Shown here piece after piece: positions 1-4,772 of a stretch of 5,620 nucleotides of DNA. Both the position numbers and the translations under genes were made by a program. Within the stretch, counting starts at the first letter, position 1, and each line of letters starts with the position of its first letter. The notes under the pieces are model-generated. The model saw only the letters and a list, made by a program, of their open reading frames with translations, did no database searches and was not told where the DNA came from. The stretch is from Rhizobacter sp. (lineage in GTDB: Bacteria > Pseudomonadota > Gammaproteobacteria > Burkholderiales > Burkholderiaceae_C), in contig JANYBE010000229.1 of the NCBI GenBank assembly GCA_025360945.1, forward strand, positions 1 through 5,620. The letters run 5' to 3'.

Positions 1-76
1 CAAGGACATCCTGGCCAAAGTCACCCGCGCCCGGGCAGCATTGAATAAGAACACTTCTAATTGACGCACTACACTA
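1..76 (+). mobile_element. Right end of an IS630-type insertion sequence
   Basis: A transposase tail ends at 64, and recognisable LysR coding sequence begins right after CTAG (74-77). IS630-family elements duplicate the dinucleotide TA on insertion, so the natural boundary is TA at 75-76. In the LysR frame, codons ACT (73-75), AGC and TTG then read T-S-L-L-R-R-T-T-R-S, as expected of an uninterrupted LysR protein at this point. This fits the element having inserted there. The other end and the terminal inverted repeat partner lie outside the window. Confidence 0.5.
2..64 (+). pseudogene. C-terminal end of an IS630-family transposase (runs off left edge)
   Basis: Frame 2 reads KDILAKVTRARAALNKNTSN and stops at TGA 62-64. 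This resembles the C-terminus of IS630-family DDE transposases, which commonly end in a 'W...ILAKV.RAR.AL' segment after the catalytic domain. Only 20 residues are visible, so the family call rests on this short tail and on the junction just downstream. The coding sequence stops about 10 bp before a CTAG, and IS630-type elements typically insert at TA, often within CTAG. Whether the rest of the gene is intact cannot be told from this window. Confidence 0.6.
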
Positions 77-858
77 GCTTGCTACGACGGACGACGCGGA
101 GCCAAGGGTTCACGGACGCGGGCGAGATGTTCTACGCGGCCAGCCGGCGGATCATCGGCGATGCCGAAGAGGCCATCGCGGCAGCGAGTCGGAACACCAA
201 AGAGCCGCGGGGCTCGCTGCGAATCACGGCGCCAGTTGACTATGGTGCGACCGTGGTCACGCCCGTGGCGGTCGCACTGGGGCAGCGCTACCCGGCGCTG
301 AAGATCGAACTGCTGTTCGGCGATCGCCCTTTCGACCTCGTTGCCGAGCGCATCGATGTGGCCATTCGCGTCGGAAAGCTCGAGGCGGAATCGAGCGATC
401 AGGCGACGCGGATCGGCAGATTTTCCGACTGGCTGGTTGCAAGTCCCGCCGCTTTGAAAAAGACACGCGTTCCCGAACAGTTGGACGACCTGGCGGCACA
501 TCCGTTCGTCGCGCTGTCGGTGCTTCCAAAGCCACTCACGTGGACCTTCTCGCGACCGAAGAACAGCCCGCGGACCATTCACTTCAAGAGCGCAATGACA
601 GCCAATACGGCTCATGCCGTACGGTGCGCAGCGCTTGCCGGCGCTGGCCTTGCCATATTGCCCGATTTCGTCGTGGTGGCCGACGTCTGCGCAGGCCGTC
701 TCCTTCGAGTGATCCCGGAGTGGCACCTGCCGGACGGCGGCATTTTTGCGGTGTTGCCGGCCGCACGTCATCGCCCAAAGAAAATCGGTGCCTTCATCGA
801 CGCGGTGCGACTTTACGTAGAAGGCGGGGAGGCAGGGACAGCTGTCGGCGTCAGCTAG
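77..858 (+). pseudogene. LysR-family transcriptional regulator, N-terminally truncated by an IS
   Basis: The remnant starts at the end of the LysR winged-helix domain (LLRRTTRSQGFTDAGEMFY, matching the usual 'LL.RTTR...T.AGE.FY' block) and runs through the linker helix and the whole effector-binding domain ('GSLRITAP', 'YPALKIELLFGDR', 'AERIDVAIRVG', 'GAGLAILPDFVV'). LysR proteins are about 300 residues. Roughly the first 55-60, which hold the helix-turn-helix that contacts DNA, are missing. The open frame could begin at TTG 61, but that codon lies in the IS and has no ribosome-binding site. The product would not bind DNA as a normal LysR protein, so I call it a pseudogene. It ends at TAG 856-858, 12 bp from the convergent binding-protein gene. 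It may once have regulated a neighbouring catabolic or transport gene. Confidence 0.8.
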
Positions 859-870
859 CCCAACAGCGAC

Positions 871-1845
871 TCAGTCCATCAGAATCGTGAACAGCTCTTC
901 TCGCGTCAGCGGGTCGTTAATGTATTTCTGATGCAGCGGTCGCATGCGCGCGATCAGGGGCCCGTGGTCGGTCATCGTTGCAAACTGCGAGCCTTGCTTG
1001 GCCGTGGCGGCGCGCGCATCGTCGACCCGCTGGTTCCACAAAGCACGCATCTTGGCGGCAGACTTGCGTCCCGCATCCTGAAACACAGCCTGGTCGGCTC
1101 CGCTCAGCTGCTTCCAGGCCTTGACCGAGATCACCAGGGCCTCGGGCGACACCGTGTGGTTCGACAGGTAGATGTACTTCGCCAGCTTGAAGTGTCCCGT
1201 CGATTCGTACGAGGGCAGGTTGTTTTCGGCGCAATCGATGCGGCCGTCTTTTAGGGCATCCCCAACTTCCTTGTAAGGCAACACGACCGGGATGGCGCCG
1301 AGTAGCTTGACCATCTCGATCGCCGTCTCGGCCTGCTGCACACGGATGCGAAGCCCGGTGAAATCAGATGGTTGGTGAATGGCTTTGTTCACGCAGTAGA
1401 AAGAGCGCGCGCCACCGTCATACCAGCCCAGCACGACGTAGCCGGCGTCCTTGAGCTTGGCCTCCAAGTGTTCGCCGAGCTTGCCGTCGAGCTGGCGAAA
1501 CAGGTGCTTGGAGTCGCGAAACAGAAACGGCAGCGTCAGCGCCTTGGTGCTTGGCACGGCTTCTGACAGCGGGCCCAGGTTGAACTCGGCCAGGTCGAGC
1601 TCGCCGGCCTTCATCATCTGCACGGCCTTGGGCTGGTCGCCCAGGCTGCCATTGGAGTACAGCTTGACGAGCAGGCGGCCTTGCGTGCCCTGCTGCACCA
1701 ACTCGGCAAAGTAGCTCATCGCTACCGTCACCGGGTAGCCATCGGGGTGAATGTTCCAAGCCCGCATTTCGGCTTGAGCGGAGGCAGTCAACGGGGCTGC
1801 CACTGCCATGGCGGTCATGGCCTCGGCAAACCAGGTTCTAGTCAT
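871..1845 (-). CDS. TRAP transporter substrate-binding protein (DctP family)
   Basis: The 324-residue protein matches the periplasmic receptor of TRAP (tripartite ATP-independent periplasmic) transporters, which capture organic acids and pass them to a sodium-driven DctQ/DctM permease. Visible are a signal peptide (about residues 1-25, hydrophobic stretch ending ASAQA), the N-terminal lobe with 'GDQPKAVQMMKAGELDLAEF', the family motif GLRIRVQ (R166/R168; the conserved Arg normally grips the substrate carboxylate) and 'DALKDGRIDCAEN' (195-208), the equivalent of the usual 'AL..G.vDG.EN'. I chose ATG 1843-1845 because GGGAG lies 5 bases upstream and the signal peptide follows; an upstream in-frame ATG at 1878 has neither. 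No dctQ or dctM is adjacent: the next gene downstream is the convergent LysR remnant and upstream is the cassette array. It is therefore an orphan receptor here. The substrate cannot be predicted. Confidence 0.9.
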   Translation of the reverse strand: MTRTWFAEAMTAMAVAAPLTASAQAEMRAWNIHPDGYPVTVAMSYFAELVQQGTQGRLLVKLYSNGSLGDQPKAVQMMKAGELDLAEFNLGPLSEAVPSTKALTLPFLFRDSKHLFRQLDGKLGEHLEAKLKDAGYVVLGWYDGGARSFYCVNKAIHQPSDFTGLRIRVQQAETAIEMVKLLGAIPVVLPYKEVGDALKDGRIDCAENNLPSYESTGHFKLAKYIYLSNHTVSPEALVISVKAWKQLSGADQAVFQDAGRKSAAKMRALWNQRVDDARAATAKQGSQFATMTDHGPLIARMRPLHQKYINDPLTREELFTILMD

Positions 1846-1878
1846 CTTGTCTCCCAAGGCTGGTATCGGACCGGACAT

Positions 1879-1988
1879 TCACACTCACCGAGGGGGCGGA
1901 GCGTATCAGCGCCAGTTGCTATTTTCATTGCTCACTCGGTCGCTTCTGGCACCTGCCCACATCGCAGGCTCAGACGGAACTACCCGCA
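1879..1988. other. Leader region of the binding-protein gene
   Basis: This is about 110 bases between the binding-protein start and the last cassette-type site. It should contain the minus-strand promoter of that gene. I see no sequence with convincing -35 and -10 boxes, no small gene and no strong hairpin. If cassette transcription continues through, it would also read into this gene in the sense direction. Confidence 0.4.
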
Positions 1989-2048
1989 GCCTAACGCCAA
2001 ATTTGACGTGTCGCCTCTGCCTTATCACCAAGGATTCGACGTTTCGGC
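1989..2048 (-). repeat. Degenerate attC-like site, probable distal end of the cassette array
   Basis: On the minus strand the segment ends in GTTAGGC (1995-1989), a perfect GTTRRRY core (R'). It begins with GCCGAAAC (2048-2041), close to the GCCGAAC left core (R'') of the attC at 4691-4750. The span is 60 bases, the same as the intact sites further right. The two arms are an imperfect inverted repeat (GCC-AACG-C-AAT). The central stem is poor compared with the good sites, so the site may be decayed or a chance resemblance. If real, it marks the last recombination site, and a 'cassette' of only 81 bp (1995-2075) with no gene. Confidence 0.4.
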
Positions 2049-2085
2049 GATGTGGTTCGTAGGCAAGACGCCTAACGAATGGAAG

Positions 2086-2185
2086 GGACTTCCCCGTCCC
2101 GAGCTATCCGCGATGCGGAGACCGGCAACAGAGTGCCACGATGGGAAGTTCGAACTCTCATCAACTCACTCGGAAGGGGAAGTCC
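2086..2185 (+). promoter_or_regulatory. Inverted repeat able to mask the transposase ribosome-binding site
   Basis: GGACTTCCCC at the IS left end (2086-2095) is the exact reverse complement of GGGGAAGTCC (2176-2185), which contains the purine-rich ribosome-binding site and ends immediately before ATG 2186. A transcript entering from outside the element would carry both arms and could fold over the start site. A transcript starting inside the element would lack the first arm. Similar protection against outside transcripts is known in IS10 and IS50. Its use here is inferred. The second IS copy preserves the same arrangement. Confidence 0.55.
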
Positions 2186-3202
2186 ATGGCTATTGTGAAC
2201 GTCGGCATCGATCTGGCCAAGAACGTGTTTGCACTGCACGGGGTCAACGAGATCGGTCAAGTGGATCTGCGGCGCCCGAGCGTGCCGCGCGCGAAGTTGC
2301 ATGAATTGGTGGCTGCGCTGCCGCCGTGCACCATCGGCATGGAAGCGTGCTCCGGCGCGCACCACTGGGCTCGGCTGTTCGCCCAGTCCGGACACACCGT
2401 CAAGCTCATGGCGCCCAAGCTCGTGACGCCCTATCGCATGAGCGGCAAGCGCGGCAAGACCGATGCGGCCGACGCCGCCGCGATCTGCGAGGCCGTGCAG
2501 CGTCCCAACATGCGCTTCGTGCCGGTCAAGACCGTGGAGCAACAGTCCCGCCTCATGGTGCATCGCACGCGCCAGGGGTTCGTCGAATCGCGCACCGCGG
2601 TCATCAACCGCATCCGCGGCCTGCTGGCCGAGTTCGGCATCGTGCTGCCTCAGAAGGCCCAGGTCGTGCGCCGCGAAGCCGCCAGGCACATGGACGGCCT
2701 GCCCGGTTTTGGCAAGATCGTCATCGAGGATCTGCTCGACGAGATCCGCCACCTCGATGAGCGGACCAAGGCATACGACGCGCACGTGCGCAGCATGGCC
2801 CGCGACTGCACGGCGGCGCAGCAGTTGATGCAGATCATTGGAATCGGCGAGGTCACTGCCACGGCCATCGTCGCGATGGTGGGCAACGCGCGCGAGTTCT
2901 CCAGCAGTCGACAGTTCGCCGCCTGGTTGGGTCTCGTGCCAGGTCAGTACAGCTCGGGCGGAAAGACCCGGCTCGGGCGCATCACCAAGGCCGGGGACGC
3001 CTACCTGCGCGGGTTGCTCGTCATGGGTGCACGCGCCGTGCTCAACGCCGCCGGCGCCAAGGACGACCCCGTCAGTCGCTGGGCGAAGAACATCGCGCTG
3101 CGCCGTGGCTACTGGAAGGCCGTCGTCGCCGTCGCGGCCAAGAACGCACGGCAGGCCTGGGCCGCTTTGACCAAGGGTGAGTCGTTCACCCTGCCGGCCT
3201 GA
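2186..3202 (+). CDS. IS110-family (IS1111-like) transposase, DEDD type
   Basis: The 338-residue protein has the two IS110-family domains. The N-terminal RuvC-like DEDD domain shows GIDLAKN (D9), GMEACSGAHHW (E53) and GKTDAADA (D93, D96). The C-terminal transposase_20 domain shows the helix-hairpin-helix-like IIGIGEVTATAI (217-228), 'FAAWLGLVPGQYSSGGK' with the conserved serine (256/257), and 'RITKAGDAYLRGLLVMGARA'. In this family the enzyme works with a guide RNA made by the element itself to join donor ends and target. All key residues are present and the length is normal, so it looks functional. I chose ATG 2186 because AAGGGGAAG lies just upstream and MAIVNVGIDLAKN matches typical family starts. 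An earlier in-frame ATG at 2141 only adds 15 unlike residues. Confidence 0.95.
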   Translation: MAIVNVGIDLAKNVFALHGVNEIGQVDLRRPSVPRAKLHELVAALPPCTIGMEACSGAHHWARLFAQSGHTVKLMAPKLVTPYRMSGKRGKTDAADAAAICEAVQRPNMRFVPVKTVEQQSRLMVHRTRQGFVESRTAVINRIRGLLAEFGIVLPQKAQVVRREAARHMDGLPGFGKIVIEDLLDEIRHLDERTKAYDAHVRSMARDCTAAQQLMQIIGIGEVTATAIVAMVGNAREFSSSRQFAAWLGLVPGQYSSGGKTRLGRITKAGDAYLRGLLVMGARAVLNAAGAKDDPVSRWAKNIALRRGYWKAVVAVAAKNARQAWAALTKGESFTLPA

Positions 3203-3353
3203 GCGAGGCAGCCATGAACACCACTCATGCACGACATCCACTTTGCATCCCACGCTCGGCGCGCTCGCCGCACTGAGCTCCACAGTTTCTGCCACCGCGT
3301 GACTGACCCGCCGTTGATGCGTAAAGGTTGGACCTGCGCGGGGAGTGACCGTT
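3203..3353 (+). ncRNA. Candidate guide (seek/bridge) RNA region of the IS1111-like element
   Basis: This 150-bp non-coding stretch lies between the transposase stop and the right end, where IS1111-type elements encode the RNA that specifies the target. Small hairpins are visible: CATGA/TCATG (3213-3217/3225-3229) and CGGCG/CGCCG with a four-base loop (3257-3261/3266-3270). GTTGGAC at 3327-3333 equals the attC core/inner-arm junction at 4109-4115, the kind of site these elements enter. The position is strong family evidence. The exact RNA ends and guide segments are not determined. Confidence 0.45.
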
Positions 3354-3406
3354 TAAGTCTTGACGCCCCTGTTGGCGTCGCCGGCAACGGCGTCGACAAC
3401 ATGCCT
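3354..3406 (-). repeat. Degenerate attC half interrupted by the IS
   Basis: With the IS removed, the minus strand reads this segment and then CGTTAGGC (2077-2070), which supplies an R' core. Inner arms GACGCC (3390-3395 region on minus) and GGCGTC (3361-3368 region on minus) can pair around a GC-rich centre that also contains GTTG/CAAC. The outer left core (R'') is not recognisable, so the site is either decayed or partly deleted. The module it belongs to has about 60 bp of its own and no room for a gene. Confidence 0.4.
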
Positions 3407-3414
3407 GGCTAACG
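3407..3414 (-). repeat. Detached core (R') of the split attC site
   Basis: GGCTAACG here plus 3628-3679 rebuilds a 60-base attC, the same length as the intact sites at 4102-4161 and 4691-4750. The rebuilt junction GGCTAACG/TTTGAC matches the 4691 site exactly over this stretch. The 213 bases between are therefore a later insertion. Confidence 0.8.
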
Positions 3415-3627
3415 ATGGGGTCCCCCGCGTGCGTCTTTCATCAGGGACGAGCAGCATCAAACCAATCTGCTCGTGAACCGTTTGTAGTTTCTTCAGTCCG
3501 CACCCTTTGCCGTCGTTCAACGCGACCGACATCACTGCGGTGCTCCCTTGTTCGAAAGATCCATGAGGAATCGCTTCGCAATTCCTCATGGCCTGCGCTT
3601 GCTTGACAAACGGGAAAGCCCTTGTAG
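3415..3627 (-). mobile_element. 213-bp minimal insertion in attC with IS1111-like ends and no transposase
   Basis: The segment splits an attC precisely between its core and inner arm. Read on the minus strand, it begins CTACAAGGGCTTTCCCG, similar to the left ends of the full ISs (AAGGG-A-CTTCCCC). It finishes CGCGGGGGACCCCAT before CGTT, similar to the full IS right end (CGCGGGGAGTGACCGTT). The two ends are imperfect inverse copies of each other. No transposase fragment is present. The interior holds a perfect 8-bp stem (3447-3454/3467-3474), a perfect 11-bp stem (3561-3571/3581-3591) and a long-range 8-bp pairing (3478-3485/3606-3613) that encloses the second stem. I infer a non-autonomous element mobilised in trans, possibly bearing its own guide RNA. 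The alternative is an unrelated small element or a deletion remnant. Confidence 0.6.
3447..3613. ncRNA. Candidate structured RNA inside the 213-bp insertion
   Basis: Stems: ACGAGCAG/CTGCTCGT with a 12-base loop (3447-3474). CCGTTTGT/ACAAACGG (3478-3485 with 3606-3613) closes a domain of about 120 bases. Within that domain, CCATGAGGAAT/ATTCCTCATGG (3561-3591) has a 9-base loop that can add GC/GC. All are perfect inverted repeats. The architecture, two hairpins plus a closing stem in under 170 bases, recalls guide RNAs of IS110-type elements, but the strand transcribed is unknown. By analogy with IS1111 it would be minus. No run of T follows any stem, so these are not ordinary terminators. Confidence 0.45.
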
Positions 3628-3679
3628 TTTGACTTAAGCGGCGGGCCGTAGGCACGTCCGCTTGTAGGAAGGGTTAGCC
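3628..3679 (-). repeat. attC site (main part) of the NTF2-like cassette
   Basis: On the minus strand: left core GGCTAAC (3679-3673), spacer CCTTCC, inner arm with AAGCGGACGTGCC, loop TAC, inner arm GG-CCGCCGCTT, then AAGTCAAA. The right core is displaced to 3407-3413 by the 213-bp insertion. The extra A in AAGCGG-A-CG, absent from the other arm, is the extrahelical base that gives attC hairpins their polarity. It fits cassettes reading on the minus strand. Confidence 0.85.
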
Positions 3680-3695
3680 GTCACGTGATGTTGGC

Positions 3696-4076
3696 TCACT
3701 GAATCGGCTCCACGAGGTGCTTGCGGTTTGCCGGCGCAGTGTAAGGCTCAGGCCAAAACTCGACTTGCTTTGTGATCTTGCCGTTGGCTACAGTGAAGAA
3801 CGAAATGCATCTGGCGTGTTGAACGCCATCGGTAACGCTCACATCCGAAACGGCATCGGATTCACTGCCCACGATGTGATTGATCTCGAACACCCATGGA
3901 CCGTTCGCCGGATACTCAGCATTCATCTTGACGAAGCGCCCAGGACCTCGAATGCGCTCTTTGGTCTGTGGCCACTCCAGGACGTAGCCCTGATCAAGAA
4001 CCGTTGCGACAGATGTGAAATCATTCGACGCCATCAGGCGCCAGAACTCGCGGACAACTTCAAGGGCGGTGTTCAT
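3696..4076 (-). CDS. NTF2/SnoaL-like domain protein (integron cassette gene)
   Basis: The 126-residue protein has the look of the NTF2-like fold (SnoaL-like subgroup). It opens with helix 'ALEVVREFWRLMASNDFTSVATVLD', followed by the typical strand 'YVLEWPQTKERIRGPGRFVKMNAEYP' and ends in beta strands 'GVQHARCISFFTVANGKITKQVEFWPEPY'. Such proteins are single cone-shaped domains that serve as small isomerases, hydrolases or binding modules, and the reaction cannot be told from sequence. NTF2-like proteins recur in environmental integron cassettes. ATG 4074-4076 lies only about 30 bases from the cassette boundary. No purine-rich ribosome-binding site and no promoter fits in that space, so expression probably relies on transcripts from upstream cassettes. 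The stop codon sits 16 bp before the attC, as usual for a cassette. Confidence 0.8.
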   Translation of the reverse strand: MNTALEVVREFWRLMASNDFTSVATVLDQGYVLEWPQTKERIRGPGRFVKMNAEYPANGPWVFEINHIVGSESDAVSDVSVTDGVQHARCISFFTVANGKITKQVEFWPEPYTAPANRKHLVEPIQ

Positions 4077-4101
4077 CGACGTTCGGGGATGCGGTGGTGA
4101 C

Positions 4102-4161
4102 GGCTAACGTTGGACATAAGCGGCGGGCCGTAGGCACGTCCGCTTCAAGGAAGGGTTAGCC
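4102..4161 (-). repeat. Intact attC site of the second toxin-antitoxin cassette
   Basis: On the minus strand it runs from GGCTAAC (4161-4155) to GTTAGCC (4108-4102). It has spacer CCTTCC, inner arm AAGCGGACGTGCC, a three-base loop and complementary arm ending CCGCTTATGTCCAAC. It is 60 bases long and differs from the 4691 site mainly in the arms next to the cores. The toxin stop codon TAA lies inside the left core. Confidence 0.92.
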
Positions 4162-4416
4162 AACGATCTTGTCGTACTCGCCATGTGTTCCGATCCAGAA
4201 CCAATGGACGCCACCAGAGACAGGGAGACCAAGTGCTCTGTAATAGAGCCCCACACGCACACTGTGGAACTTGCCGTTGCCGACCATCTTGAAGTGCAAT
4301 GATGGATGCAATGGATCGGTCTTGAGCTGAGCGTAGTTCCGATGGGCGAAAGCCTGAATCTCGGTGGGCAGTGTCTCAAGGCACTGCCAGAAGCGCTTTG
4401 ACGCCGTGTGCTTCAA
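4156..4416 (-). CDS. RelE/ParE-superfamily toxin of a type II toxin-antitoxin pair
   Basis: The 86-residue product begins KHTASKRFWQCLETLP after the initiator and continues 'EIQAFAHRNYAQLKTDPLHPSLHFKMV', 'KFHSVRVGLYYRALGL', 'HWFWIGTHGEYDKIVG'. The 'DP.HPSLHFK', 'SVRVG..YRAL' and 'WFWIGTH.EYD' blocks are characteristic of a ParE/RelE-like toxin family whose members act as ribosome-dependent RNases or gyrase poisons; which applies here is unknown. I place the start at TTG 4416-4414, which overlaps the antitoxin stop (TTGA). The frame stays open upstream to 4515, but that part only shadows the antitoxin gene. The overlap suggests translational coupling. The stop TAA is supplied by the attC core GGCTAAC, so the gene is fitted tightly to its cassette. 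Confidence 0.85.
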   Translation of the reverse strand: MKHTASKRFWQCLETLPTEIQAFAHRNYAQLKTDPLHPSLHFKMVGNGKFHSVRVGLYYRALGLPVSGGVHWFWIGTHGEYDKIVG

Positions 4417-4613
4417 AGCTCTCGAGCCGAACCGGAACGGTAGTCGGCGAGTGCCTCGGCCGCGAGGGAATCCAGTTTCCCCGAACTGGCATCTTGTTCG
4501 ATCTGCTTGTCCCACGCAGCTGCGTCGAACTCGGCAAACCAGTGCCGGAATTCCGCGAGTTCCGAGCGCGGCAGCGACTCCACCGCCTTCTCGATTGACT
4601 TTACGTTTCCCAT
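4413..4613 (-). CDS. Antitoxin of a type II toxin-antitoxin pair
   Basis: This 66-residue, acidic, mostly helical protein (MGNVKSIEKAVESLP..., 'ELAEFRHWFAEFDAAAWDKQIEQDASSGKLDSLAAEALADYRSG') matches the small antitoxins found directly before ParE/RelE-like toxins of the 'HPSLHFK' type. 'AWD.Q...D...GKLD.LA.EAL.D...G' is the conserved part, expected to wrap around the toxin. ATG 4611-4613 has GGAG 7 bases upstream. The last codons overlap the toxin start. No clear promoter is visible in the 80 bases between the attC and the start. A weak CATACT box exists but has no matching -35. Confidence 0.82.
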   Translation of the reverse strand: MGNVKSIEKAVESLPRSELAEFRHWFAEFDAAAWDKQIEQDASSGKLDSLAAEALADYRSGSAREL

Positions 4614-4690
4614 GTCATTGCTCCGATTTCAAGCGCTACGGGCTCCAGTATGCGACAGCTCGGAAATGCACGCCGAAGCGCCGTCTCGTT

Positions 4691-4750
4691 GGCTAACGTT
4701 TGACGTAAGCGGCGTGCCGTAGGCACGTCCGCTTGACGGAATGGTTCGGC
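4691..4750 (-). repeat. Intact attC site of the HI1419/HI1420-like cassette
   Basis: Read on the minus strand: GCCGAAC (4750-4744), spacer CATTCC, inner arm AAGCGGACGTGCC, loop TAC, perfectly matching arm GGCACGCCGCTT, ACGTCAAAC, then GTTAGCC (4697-4691). It is 60 bases with one extrahelical A in the first arm. Its stem is the best-paired of the series and it serves as the reference for the split and truncated sites. Confidence 0.92.
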
Positions 4751-4772
4751 GTCATTGCGTGGTGCACGCGAC

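Larger units (their letters stand above)
2078..3353 (+). mobile_element. IS110-family (IS1111-like) insertion sequence inserted in an attC site
   Basis: The left end is fixed by the attC core GCCTAACG (2070-2077), followed by AATGGAA and the arm GGGACTTCCCC (2085-2095). The right end is less certain. A matching subterminal arm GGGGAGTGACC (3340-3350; 9 of 11 positions pair with the left arm, allowing gaps) followed by 3 bases gives 3353. This 7-base/3-base spacing outside the arms is known for IS1111-type elements. The element would be about 1.28 kb and contains one transposase gene with a short 5' and a longer (about 150 bp) 3' non-coding part. IS1111-type members place their guide RNA in that 3' part. 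The insertion sits between the outer core and the inner arm of a cassette site, as known for the attC-targeting IS1111 subgroup. Confidence 0.75.

Noticed and set aside
61..63. TTG as a true start for the LysR protein
   Set aside because: It lies in the IS, has no ribosome-binding site and would give a regulator without its DNA-binding domain.
82..771. Long minus-strand frame opposite the LysR remnant
   Set aside because: It is a GC-rich shadow frame of a recognised gene.
2141..2185. Earlier transposase start at ATG 2141
   Set aside because: It adds residues not seen in the family, while ATG 2186 has a strong ribosome-binding site and a typical family start.
2072..3295. A 407-codon minus-strand frame across the IS
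   Set aside because: It is the antisense shadow of the well-recognised transposase, with no family resemblance and implausible composition.
3561..3591. Rho-independent terminator
   Set aside because: The 11-bp stem is strong, but no T-run follows on either strand.
3415..3627. A group II (IIC-attC) intron remnant
   Set aside because: These introns do target attC, and GTGCG occurs at 3429. However, it is not at the boundary, and no domain V-type hairpin (AGC triad with GAAA loop) is present.
3353..3655. A 100-codon minus-strand frame covering the 213-bp insertion
   Set aside because: It crosses the attC core, the insertion boundaries and the IS flank, starts inside an attC and resembles no protein I know. 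The region is better explained by structured non-coding DNA.
4417..4515. N-terminal extension of the ParE-like toxin
   Set aside because: The open frame upstream of TTG 4416 merely overlaps the antitoxin gene, and the extra residues are unlike the family.
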